DNA of 64,000 nt, from the NCBI GenBank assembly GCA_007116575.1, contig SKIF01000014.1, forward strand, positions 1 to 64,000. The letters run 5' to 3'. Shown one piece after another: positions 26,104 through 33,857 of the stretch (position 1 is its first letter; every line of letters starts with the position of its first letter). This DNA comes from Paracoccaceae bacterium (GTDB lineage Bacteria; Pseudomonadota; Alphaproteobacteria; Rhodobacterales; Rhodobacteraceae). The notes beneath the pieces are model-generated. The model was not told the origin of the DNA and made no database searches. It saw nothing but the letters and a program-made list of their open reading frames with translations. A program made the translations under genes and the position numbers.

Positions 26104-26901
26104 TCATTCTACGGACGTGCCGCGTTCCTTGTCACGCTCGGCCAGCTTTGCCTCGATCGCTTCCAGCCGCTTGAGCACCTCGACGCGGTAATCGCTTGTT
26201 GCCTGATTGCTTTCCTCGGCATGGGCGTCCTGCATCGAATTGACGATCAGACCGACCAGCAGGTTCACGACGGCAAAGGTCGTGACCATGATGAAGGGCA
26301 CGAAGAAAGCCCAGGCATAGGGGTAGATCTCCATCACTGGCCGCACGATCCCCATCGACCAGCTTTCCAGCGTCATGATCTGGAACAGCGAATAAGCCGA
26401 ATTACCCAGATCGCCAAACCAGTCAGGGAAGCTCTCCGAGAACAGTTTGGTCGCCATCACCGCGCCGATATAGAACAGCATCCCCATCAGCAGAAAGACC
26501 GAGCCCATTCCCGGCAGCGCCCGGATGAAGCCCTCGACCACGCGGCGCAGATTGGGGCTGACCGAGACCACACGCAAGAGCCGCAGGATGCGCAACGCCC
26601 GCAGCACCGAGAAGGTCTGCGCTCCGGGCATGAGCGAAATCCCCACGATCAGGAAGTCGAAGATATTCCAGCCCGAGCGCCAGAACTGTCCGCGCTGGGC
26701 GTGGAATTTCAGCGCCAGCTCGATCACGAAAATGGTCAGGCAGGCCGTGTCCAGCCCGATAATCAGCGGCCCTGCCGCTCCCATCAGCGTGGGCGAGGTT
26801 TCCATCCCCAACAACACCGCATTGAACAGGATCACCCCGATGATGCCGTTGCGCACCCAGCGCTGGTCTAGAAAGGCGGCGGTCTTTTCGCGGCTGAGCA
26901 T
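26104..26901 (-). CDS. Voltage-gated sodium channel, NaChBac/NavAb type
   Basis: This is a single-domain, six-segment ion channel of 265 residues that would assemble as a tetramer. S4 (about 98-112, LRALRILRLLRVV) carries regularly spaced arginines. The pore loop holds TLESWSM (177-183), the selectivity filter of bacterial Nav channels; S6 is FIMVTTFAVVNLLVGLIVNS. The C-terminus is a charged helix (VEVLKRLEAIEAKLAERDK) that likely forms the tetramer coiled coil. Such channels are known from marine and alkaliphilic bacteria, where they can support Na+-dependent motility or pH homeostasis. It is 16 bases downstream of the RNA methyltransferase gene. Confidence 0.93.
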   Translation of the reverse strand: MLSREKTAAFLDQRWVRNGIIGVILFNAVLLGMETSPTLMGAAGPLIIGLDTACLTIFVIELALKFHAQRGQFWRSGWNIFDFLIVGISLMPGAQTFSVLRALRILRLLRVVSVSPNLRRVVEGFIRALPGMGSVFLLMGMLFYIGAVMATKLFSESFPDWFGDLGNSAYSLFQIMTLESWSMGIVRPVMEIYPYAWAFFVPFIMVTTFAVVNLLVGLIVNSMQDAHAEESNQATSDYRVEVLKRLEAIEAKLAERDKERGTSVE

Positions 26902-26916
26902 GATCCCTCCGTGGCG

Positions 26917-28155
26917 TCACGATCCGTGGGGCGCGATATGCGCTCTCGAGAAGAGTGCTGCAAGCTCCACATGCGGGCTGAACCGGAATTGATCGATCAA
27001 TTGCACCCATTCAAGGCGAAAGCCGCCCTCAGAGAGGCGTTTTGCATCGCGCGCAAATGTGACCGGGTTGCACGAGAGCGCGGCAATGCGCGGAATGGCG
27101 CTTTGCGCCAAGGCCTCGGCCTGCGCCTCGGCCCCGGCACGGGGCGGGTCGATGATGGCGGCGTCGAAGCGGTTCAGCTCTTCCGGCAGAAGCGGGCGGC
27201 GGAACAGGTCGCGCGCTTCATGGGTAACACGCTTGAGCCCCGTGGCGTGCCGCCAGCCCTGATCGAGCGCGCGCAACATCGCTGCATCGCCCTCAACCGC
27301 GTGGACTTCGGCCGCTTCGGCCAGCGGCAGGGTGAAGGTGCCGCAACCCGCGAACAGATCGACGATCCGGGTGGCACCCATTGTGGCCGCGCTTGTGGCC
27401 GCCTGCATCGCGGCCTCGGCCTCGCGCGTGGCCTGCAGGAAGGCGGCGGGCGGCGGGGTCACGCGGGCGCGGCCCATCTGGTGCCAAGGTGGTACGGCCT
27501 GCGCAATCACTTCGCCCTCATAAGCCAGCCGGACAAGCTGCGCTTGCCCGGCCCAGCGCCCCAGAAGCGCCCGCAACGGCCCATCGAGCGGCTTGCCCCC
27601 TGCAATCGCCAGATCAAGCCCCGCCTCCGAGCGCGTCAGCGCGAGGCGCAGGCTGGTCTTGCGGCTGGCGCAATGGGCCGTCACCTCTTCCAGCAGCGGC
27701 AGCGCGGCTCTCAGGTCCGGATGCAGGATCAGGCAGTCGGGAACGGCCGTGATGACCTCGGACGCCTTGGCGTGAAACCCCACCAGCGCGCCGGATTTCA
27801 CGCGCCGTCCGGCGAATGTCGCCCGCCTGCGCGCGGCCAGCGGCGAGACATGGGGCGGAAGAAGCGGAGCCTCCAGACCCTGCGCATCAAGAGCCTGCGC
27901 GATGACGCCAGCTTTCCATTCCGTGACGTAATCCTCGCGCGCATGTTGCAGCGCGCAGCCCCCGCAGACGCGGTAATGGGGGCAAGGCGGGCGGATGCGT
28001 TCGGGCGCGGGGGTGAGAATACGGGGGGCCGCCATGCGACCCGCCTCGACCTCGCCCTCCACGACCTCGCCCGGCAGGGTGCGCGGCACGAACACGGGCC
28101 CCTCGGCCACGCCGTCGCCATGATGGCCCAGCCGGGTGATGGTAAGCTGCGTCAC
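26917..28155 (-). CDS. 23S rRNA (uracil)-methyltransferase-like protein (RlmC/RlmD/RumA family)
   Basis: This is a class I SAM-dependent RNA m5U methyltransferase of 412 residues. It has an N-terminal TRAM-like beta domain (ITRLGHHGDGVAEG), a 4Fe-4S cysteine motif (CPHYRVCGGC), the SAM motif VDLFAGCGTFTLPLA, the motif IIDPPRAG and the catalytic Cys in ALSCNPVTF. The exact target uridine cannot be read from sequence. The start overlaps the VOC gene stop by four bases. Confidence 0.92.
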   Translation of the reverse strand: MTQLTITRLGHHGDGVAEGPVFVPRTLPGEVVEGEVEAGRMAAPRILTPAPERIRPPCPHYRVCGGCALQHAREDYVTEWKAGVIAQALDAQGLEAPLLPPHVSPLAARRRATFAGRRVKSGALVGFHAKASEVITAVPDCLILHPDLRAALPLLEEVTAHCASRKTSLRLALTRSEAGLDLAIAGGKPLDGPLRALLGRWAGQAQLVRLAYEGEVIAQAVPPWHQMGRARVTPPPAAFLQATREAEAAMQAATSAATMGATRIVDLFAGCGTFTLPLAEAAEVHAVEGDAAMLRALDQGWRHATGLKRVTHEARDLFRRPLLPEELNRFDAAIIDPPRAGAEAQAEALAQSAIPRIAALSCNPVTFARDAKRLSEGGFRLEWVQLIDQFRFSPHVELAALFSRAHIAPHGS

Positions 28156-28565
28156 AGCGCCCGCGCGGGCGAGAAGGCATAGCCTTCGGGCGACAGGATC
28201 GTCGCTTCACGCAGCCCATGGGGCTTGTCGGCGGGTGGTTCCAGCACGCTCTCGGGATCGGCACGCGCGACCACCTCTTCCGGGTCCAGCCCGAAGATAA
28301 AGAACTGCGTCCCGCCCCCGCGCGGCGGCATCTCGGGCACCAGACCCAGCAGCGGATGGGAATGATAGGTGCCGTCCGCGTGAAGCTGCATCAGCGCCTC
28401 GCCGTGGCGGATGATGGCGAAATCATCGCTCAGGCGGAACACTTCCAGCCCCAGCACATCGCGCAACCACGCGGCCATGGCGCGCACATCCCGGCACAAA
28501 AGATTCACCCCCACCCCGTGCAGCGATTTCCCGAAATCCGGCGGCGCGACCGTCTCGAAATCCAT
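28152..28565 (-). CDS. VOC-fold (glyoxalase/bleomycin-resistance family) protein
   Basis: This is a 137-residue metal-binding VOC-superfamily protein: GVNLLCRDVRAMAAWLRDVLGL, a central DFAIIRHGEALMQLH and a C-terminal REATILSPEGYAFSP. No substrate can be assigned. The track ORF is 43 codons too long at the 5' end; the ATG at 28565 follows GAGG and starts MDFETVAPP. It sits one base after the ABC exporter stop and overlaps the methyltransferase, so all three are one transcript. Confidence 0.82.
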   Translation of the reverse strand: MDFETVAPPDFGKSLHGVGVNLLCRDVRAMAAWLRDVLGLEVFRLSDDFAIIRHGEALMQLHADGTYHSHPLLGLVPEMPPRGGGTQFFIFGLDPEEVVARADPESVLEPPADKPHGLREATILSPEGYAFSPARAL

Positions 28566-28566
28566 C

Positions 28567-30447
28567 TCAGACCTCTTCCACCTCGTCACAGCCCAGAAAC
28601 CCGCCCGATTGCCGCGCCCAGAAACGCGCATAGACCCCCTCGCGGGCGAGCAATTCGTCATGCGTGCCCTGCTCGATGATGCGCCCGTCGTCAAGCACGA
28701 TGATCCGGTCCAGCCGCGCGATGGTCGAGAGCCGGTGCGCGATGGCGAGCACGGTCTTGCCCTCCATCAGGGGCTCGAGCGCGTCCTGCACAGCGGCCTC
28801 GACCTCGGAATCGAGCGCCGACGTGGCCTCGTCCAGCACCAGAATCGGCGCGTTCTTCAGAAAGGCGCGGGCCAGCGCGATGCGCTGGCGCTGCCCGCCC
28901 GAGAGCCGCACGCCGCGCTCGCCCAGATGCGCCTCGTAGCCCCGCCGTCCGGCATGGTCCTGCAGCCCGAGGATGAAATCGTGCGCCTCGGCGGCACGGG
29001 CGGCGGCCTCGACGTCCTCACGCGTGGCATCCGGCCTTCCATAGCGGATATTCTCATAGGCCGAGCGGTTGAACATCGCGGTTTCCTGCGTGACCATGGC
29101 GATGTTACGCCGCAGGCTTTCCTGCGTGACGCCGCGTATATCCTGCCCGTCAATCGTGATCCGCCCGACCTCGACATCATAGAGCCTGAGCAGAAGCGCC
29201 ACGAGGGTCGATTTCCCCGCCCCCGAAGCCCCCACAATGCCGATCTTCTCGCCCGGTGCGATGGCCAGATCCAGCGCCTCGACCCCGCCCGACTGCCGCC
29301 CATAGGCAAAGCCCACATTGTCGAAATTCACCGCCCCCTGAACCCGGCCAAATTCCAGTGCGTCGGGAGCATCCTCCAGCGTGGGCGGGGGCGTGAGGGT
29401 TTTCATCCCGTCCTCGATCTCGCCGATATTGCCGTAGATCGCCATCAGCACGAAACTGACCCAGCCGGTCATCTGCGCAATCCGGATTGCCACCGCACCG
29501 GCGGCGGCGATATCGCCCGGGGTGGTCGCGCCCAGCGTCCAGAGCCAGAGCGTGCCGCCGATCAGCACCACCGGCAGCACACCCGCGATCACCATCAGCC
29601 AAAAGCGGAACAGGGCCTGAACCTCGCCGAATTCCACGGCGCGGTCGCGGAAGACGCCCATGGCGTTGAGCGCGGCGCGGTCTTCGTAATCGGCATGGGC
29701 GAAGAGTTTCACGGTCTTGATATTGGTGATCGTGTCCACCACCTGCCCACTGACCTGCGCGCGCGCGCCGGCACGCGCCCCCGAACGTGCCCGCACCTGC
29801 GGCAGGAAATGCCTGATCAAGGCAAGATAGGCCACCAGCCAGACGGCCAACGCCAGAGCGACGCGCACATCTATCGTCAGAAGCAGCACCACCGAGCCGA
29901 TGATTGAGGCCAGCGCAAAGGCCATGGTGTTGATCGTTTCATTCGCCACATCGGTCAGCGCACGCGCGGTCTGGACCTGCTTCTGCGCAATGCGGCCTGC
30001 GAAATCATTGTCGAAGAATGTCACCGGCTGGCCCAAAGTCCAGCGGTTCAAGCGCGACTGAACCAGCACATAGACATTGGGCTGCACCACCACCGCGTTG
30101 GCCAGCGACGATGCCCCAAAGGCCAGCGGGCGCAAGAGCACAAAGAACAGCACGAAGACCACCACAAGGCCCATGTGCTGCGCCCAGAACCCGCCCGGTT
30201 CCGAGGCCACGACCGCGTCGATGATCAGCCCCAGAAGCAGCGCCGAGAGCACCTCGGTTGTCCCCACCAGCGCCGAGATGGCGGCGGCGAGCAACAGCAC
30301 CGGCCAGGCTCCGCGCACCGACCACAATATGAAGGCCCAGAGGCTGCGCGGCGGCGCTGACCCTGCGGGCTCGAACGCATCAATCAGTGCGGCAAGCCGT
30401 TGGGCTGTGCCGGGTCTGGTCTCCTGCTCTGGTGATTTCTGCAGCAC
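28567..30447 (-). CDS. ABC exporter, fused permease and ATPase
   Basis: This is a half-transporter of about 626 residues that would dimerise. The N-terminal six-helix membrane domain covers roughly residues 40-330. The ATPase domain has Walker A GASGAGKSTL, signature LSGGQRQRIALAR, Walker B ILVLDEATSALD and the switch His in AIAHRLSTI. The cargo is unknown; similar proteins export lipids or drugs. A GTG at 30447 preceded by a purine-rich AGGGGG is a better start than the TTG at 30483 used by the track. It follows cca. Confidence 0.9.
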   Translation of the reverse strand: MLQKSPEQETRPGTAQRLAALIDAFEPAGSAPPRSLWAFILWSVRGAWPVLLLAAAISALVGTTEVLSALLLGLIIDAVVASEPGGFWAQHMGLVVVFVLFFVLLRPLAFGASSLANAVVVQPNVYVLVQSRLNRWTLGQPVTFFDNDFAGRIAQKQVQTARALTDVANETINTMAFALASIIGSVVLLLTIDVRVALALAVWLVAYLALIRHFLPQVRARSGARAGARAQVSGQVVDTITNIKTVKLFAHADYEDRAALNAMGVFRDRAVEFGEVQALFRFWLMVIAGVLPVVLIGGTLWLWTLGATTPGDIAAAGAVAIRIAQMTGWVSFVLMAIYGNIGEIEDGMKTLTPPPTLEDAPDALEFGRVQGAVNFDNVGFAYGRQSGGVEALDLAIAPGEKIGIVGASGAGKSTLVALLLRLYDVEVGRITIDGQDIRGVTQESLRRNIAMVTQETAMFNRSAYENIRYGRPDATREDVEAAARAAEAHDFILGLQDHAGRRGYEAHLGERGVRLSGGQRQRIALARAFLKNAPILVLDEATSALDSEVEAAVQDALEPLMEGKTVLAIAHRLSTIARLDRIIVLDDGRIIEQGTHDELLAREGVYARFWARQSGGFLGCDEVEEV

Positions 30448-30490
30448 GGTGCCCCCTGTCTCTGCGCCCGATATAGGACGCAAGGCCGGG

Positions 30491-31618
30491 TCAGGCCAGC
30501 AACTCCTCGCGGCTCAGCCGAAAATCCGAGGCGATCCAGCGCTCTTCCAGCGCCTTCAGCGCGGCCCCAAGTGCAGGCCCATTCAAATGCGGCAGATCCC
30601 GCGCGCGCAGTGGAAACTGCGCGTCGGCCCCGCGCCGGACCGCCGCGTCCCAACCCTCGGGCAAGGCGGCTTCCAGCAATGCCGCGCGGGCGAGGATGAC
30701 ATTACGGGCAAGCTCTGCCCCCAGCCGATAGCCAAGCTCTGACGGTGTCGCGACCGCGCCCAGCGCTGCCCGCCCCTTGGCCAACGCATCTGCCTCGCGT
30801 CGCGTCAGCCGTAGCCGTGCCGGATCGCCACCCAGCGCCAGCAAGCGCCGCGAGGACTCGGGCGCGACCCTGTCTTCCAGATGCACCAGACGCGCCAATG
30901 CCGCGGCATCCGCCCCCGGCAGGACGCGCGCCAGCACCCCGGTCTGCGCCATCGCCGCGACCGCAGGCGCCGGGTCGGGAGCGGCCAGCAAGCGGCGCAT
31001 CTCGGCCCCGATCCGCTCGGCCGAAAGCGTATCAAGCCCATGCGCACCCTCGGCACAGGCCGCGAGCGCCTCGGCATCGACGCCGCCGAACGGGTCGCCA
31101 TATTGCGCGTGAAAGCGGAAGAACCGCAGGATGCGCAGGTAATCCTCGGCAATCCGCGCCCGCGCATCGCCGACGAAGCGCACCCGCCGCGCCGCCACAT
31201 CGGCCTGCCCGCCCAGCGGGTCGATCACTGCGCCATCGAGGTCAGCGTAAAGCGCATTGATAGTGAAATCGCGCCGCGCGGCGTCATCGGCGATATTTTC
31301 GGAAAAGGCGATGGTGGCGTGGCGGCCATGCGTCTCGACATCTCGGCGGAACGTCGTGACCTCATATCCCTGCCCGTCATGCACCAGCGTCACGGTGCCA
31401 TGCGGCAGCCCCGTGGGCACGGCGCGCAGCCCTCCGGCCTCGGCCAGCGCCATGACCTGCTCTGGGCGGGCATTGGTCGAGATGTCGACATCCGTCACCG
31501 GCACGCCCATCAGCGTATTGCGCACACAGCCACCGACGACCAGCGCCTGATACCCGCCGTCGCCCAGCAAGCGCAGAACCGGCTGCGCCTGCACCAGCCA
31601 TGCGCCCGCGACCTTCAT
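30491..31618 (-). CDS. cca: CCA tRNA nucleotidyltransferase
   Basis: This enzyme adds or repairs the 3' CCA of tRNAs. The 375-residue class II enzyme has ALVVGGCVRNTLMG, the catalytic carboxylates VTDVDIST, DFTINALYADLDG and the arginine block RFVGDARARIAEDYLRILRFFRF. The ORF track begins 35 codons early inside the Nudix gene; the ATG at 31618 overlaps the Nudix stop by four bases. Because the visible tRNA gene encodes CCA, repair may be the main need. Confidence 0.95.
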   Translation of the reverse strand: MKVAGAWLVQAQPVLRLLGDGGYQALVVGGCVRNTLMGVPVTDVDISTNARPEQVMALAEAGGLRAVPTGLPHGTVTLVHDGQGYEVTTFRRDVETHGRHATIAFSENIADDAARRDFTINALYADLDGAVIDPLGGQADVAARRVRFVGDARARIAEDYLRILRFFRFHAQYGDPFGGVDAEALAACAEGAHGLDTLSAERIGAEMRRLLAAPDPAPAVAAMAQTGVLARVLPGADAAALARLVHLEDRVAPESSRRLLALGGDPARLRLTRREADALAKGRAALGAVATPSELGYRLGAELARNVILARAALLEAALPEGWDAAVRRGADAQFPLRARDLPHLNGPALGAALKALEERWIASDFRLSREELLA

Positions 31619-32214
31619 CCGCGCACCCGCTCGGCCAGCCCGCGCAGGATGCGCGCAGTCGCCCCCCAGACATAATAGGGCCCCCATGGCACAATGTAGT
31701 AATTCCGCCAGGTGCCGCGCCACATGCGCCGCTCGACACGAAACTGCGCCGGGTCGGTGAGATGCGCCAATGGCACGGCAAACACCTCCGCCACCTCGCC
31801 GGGTTCGGGAACATAGGCCACAGGGGTCGTGATCGCGCCCAGCACGGGCGTCACCTGATAGCCCGTGACCGTTTCATGCGCAGGCAGCGTGCCCATCACA
31901 TCGACCGCAGGCTCCGGTAGTCCGATCTCCTCGCGCGCCTCGCGCAGGGCGGTCGCCACCAGATCGCGGTCGCCGGCATCCTGCCGGCCGCCCGGGAACG
32001 CGATCTGGCCGGGATGATGACGCAGATGCGAGGCGCGCTTGGTCAGCACCACCTCTGCCCCGCACGCGCCCTCCTGCACGCCCACGAGCACCGCTGCAGG
32101 GCGCAGTTTGCGCCCCTCGGGCAGCACCACATCCGGATTGAGATCGAAATCGCTGGAGACAGGCCCCGACGCTGCCAGCGCCGCCCGAAGCGTCGCGGCA
32201 AGATCAGGTGCCAT
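31615..32214 (-). CDS. CoA pyrophosphatase-like Nudix hydrolase (NudL family)
   Basis: This 199-residue protein has the UPF0035/NudL signature LTKRASHLRHHPGQIAFPGG joined to the Nudix box (GRQDAGDRDLVATALREARE). Members cleave CoA and its derivatives to 3',5'-ADP and phosphopantetheine. The ATG at 32214 lies within the last codons of the Hsp33 gene (11-base overlap), and the stop overlaps cca. The order hslO-nudL-cca is a tight operon. Confidence 0.93.
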   Translation of the reverse strand: MAPDLAATLRAALAASGPVSSDFDLNPDVVLPEGRKLRPAAVLVGVQEGACGAEVVLTKRASHLRHHPGQIAFPGGRQDAGDRDLVATALREAREEIGLPEPAVDVMGTLPAHETVTGYQVTPVLGAITTPVAYVPEPGEVAEVFAVPLAHLTDPAQFRVERRMWRGTWRNYYIVPWGPYYVWGATARILRGLAERVRG

Positions 32215-33151
32215 CGTCGGGCGCCTCGAAGCCCAGCGTCGCCGGATCAAGCACATAATGCGCCCCGCAGAACTGGCAATCTGCCGTCACTGTGCCCTCG
32301 GGCGTGGTCATCGTGGCGATGTCCTTGGCGGAGTAGATCGACAGGCTCTGACGCACCTTGTCCTCAGAGCAGGAGCAGCCGAAATGCACCGCCTGCGGAT
32401 CAAAGACGCGCGGGGCTTCCTCGTGGAACAGCCGCAACAGCAATTCTGGCGGCTGCACATTGGGGCCGACCAGTTCCAGTTCTTCAACTGTGTCGAGCAG
32501 CAGATTGGCGCGCGTCCAGTCCTCCTGAATGCTATCGCGCTCGCGCGGGCTGGACCCGGCCGCCTGCGGCATGTGCTGCACCATCACACCGCCCGCGCGC
32601 CATTTCTCGGCCTCGCCCCGCAGCGAGGACCGCCCCAGCGACAATGCGAAGCGCGTCGGCAATTGCTCGGATTGTTCGAAATATGCCTCGGCGCAGTCGG
32701 ACAGGCGCGCGCCCGCAATCGGCGTGATCCCCTGATAGGGGGCCATGTCCGCGCCCTGATCGATCAGGATGGCGAAATAGCCCTTGCCGATCTGCGGGAA
32801 GCCCGGTGCGCGGGTGTCCAGCCGGTCGGCGTCGAAACTGGCATAGGCACGGATGCGCGCGGGTGCGCCTTCGGAGACCGGCGCGTAGTAATCGGTCGCG
32901 ATCAGCCGCAGCGGGCCATCACCGCGTATCTGCAGCGACAGTTTCCAGCGCAGCTTGATCGTCTGCCCGATCAACGCAGTCAGCAATGCGGCCTCGGCGA
33001 CCATCGCCTCGACCGGGGCGGGGTAGCGATGGCCCGCGAGCAGCCGCTCAAGCGCGGTGTCGAGGCGCGCCACCCGTCCACGAATGTCGCTGCGGTCAAG
33101 CTGAAAGGGCAGGATCGTATCATCCCAGGCGATTTGCGCGCCAAAACTCAT
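32204..33151 (-). CDS. hslO: Redox-regulated holdase chaperone Hsp33
   Basis: Hsp33 is a cytosolic chaperone switched on by oxidation. The 315-residue protein has the N-terminal substrate domain and the C-terminal zinc/redox motif CSC...CQFC (GCSCSEDK and ADCQFCGAHY). The track ORF begins 30 codons early; the ATG at 33151 gives the usual start MSFGAQIAWDDTILPFQL. It is the first gene of the hslO-nudL-cca group. The 700 bases upstream contain no clear gene. Confidence 0.95.
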   Translation of the reverse strand: MSFGAQIAWDDTILPFQLDRSDIRGRVARLDTALERLLAGHRYPAPVEAMVAEAALLTALIGQTIKLRWKLSLQIRGDGPLRLIATDYYAPVSEGAPARIRAYASFDADRLDTRAPGFPQIGKGYFAILIDQGADMAPYQGITPIAGARLSDCAEAYFEQSEQLPTRFALSLGRSSLRGEAEKWRAGGVMVQHMPQAAGSSPRERDSIQEDWTRANLLLDTVEELELVGPNVQPPELLLRLFHEEAPRVFDPQAVHFGCSCSEDKVRQSLSIYSAKDIATMTTPEGTVTADCQFCGAHYVLDPATLGFEAPDDGT

Positions 33152-33695
33152 GCGGTCATCCTTGCTGTCAGGGCACACCGGCGGCCCTGCGTCCCGCCCC
33201 TCATATAGGAAGGATCGCCACAGCGCCAAGCCGCATCGCACTGCCAGCCATGATCTGCCCTTTCAAGTGCTCCGTCTGGAGTCGCCCACAGCCAGCCTCG
33301 CCGCTGTCCGGGTAACGGCGGGCAGGCAACAGCCAGCGTTGCCCCGCTTGCCGCGGGATACTGGTGGATGCGTTCCACCCCGATACCAACCCGCACGCAG
33401 CTCGGCGCACGCCCGTCAGCACCGTCCTGTTGTCACTGTTCCGCCCCGCAGGCACGATCCCGGCCCGATTGTCGCGCCTGCGTCGCAGGTGCATCGCGGC
33501 TTATATTGAAGCTCCGAAGTGCCCTTTCCACCGGTCGCCCTCTCGCAGCGCCAGGTCCTGCCTTGGCCTGCCGGGACGAATGCCCGGAGGCGACGACTGG
33601 CTGCGCCGATGCGATACCGACGTGACGCAAACATCTACTCCAACCGACATCGGCGGATCCCGCGGCACGCAAGCCGCTGGTGGTCCACGCGTTCT

Positions 33696-33721
33696 GCCTG
33701 ATGCGCCCTGTCGCATCAGGC
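33696..33721. repeat. Perfect 10-bp inverted repeat
   Basis: GCCTGATGCG, a 6-base loop CCCTGT, and the exact complement CGCATCAGGC. There is no U-tract on either side. The form is REP-like or that of an RNA hairpin. Confidence 0.55.
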
Positions 33722-33810
33722 ACGCTGTCCAAGCCACGTCGGACCGCGCAAGCAACCGGCGCAGCGCAGTTTTGTGCAAACGCCCTGTTGTGACCGGGCA
33801 TCGCGGCAAC

Positions 33811-33837
33811 GCGTTCCCGACTGTCAGTCAGGAACGC
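33811..33837 (-). terminator. Long hairpin after the SpoIIE-phosphatase gene
   Basis: Arms GCGTTCC-x-GACT and AGTC-x-GGAACGC flank a 3-base loop. In minus-strand RNA the x-x pair is U-G, giving a continuous 12-bp stem, while plus-strand RNA has C-A. That asymmetry and its position 21 bases beyond the stop codon at 33858 suggest a 3'-end structure of the minus-strand gene. No U-tract follows. Confidence 0.45.
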
Positions 33838-33857
33838 CGCCACTTTTGTCCTGCCGC

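Larger units (their letters stand above)
33152..33857. other. Gene-free 0.7-kb region with strong hairpins
   Basis: This is the longest stretch without a convincing gene. Short ORFs occur in almost every frame on both strands, rich in Arg, Ala and Pro, with no Shine-Dalgarno and no motif. This is typical of GC-rich noncoding or decayed sequence. It holds two strong hairpins, at 33696-33721 and 33811-33837. It could be a decayed gene, a dispersed repeat or the site of an RNA; I cannot decide from sequence alone. Confidence 0.6.
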
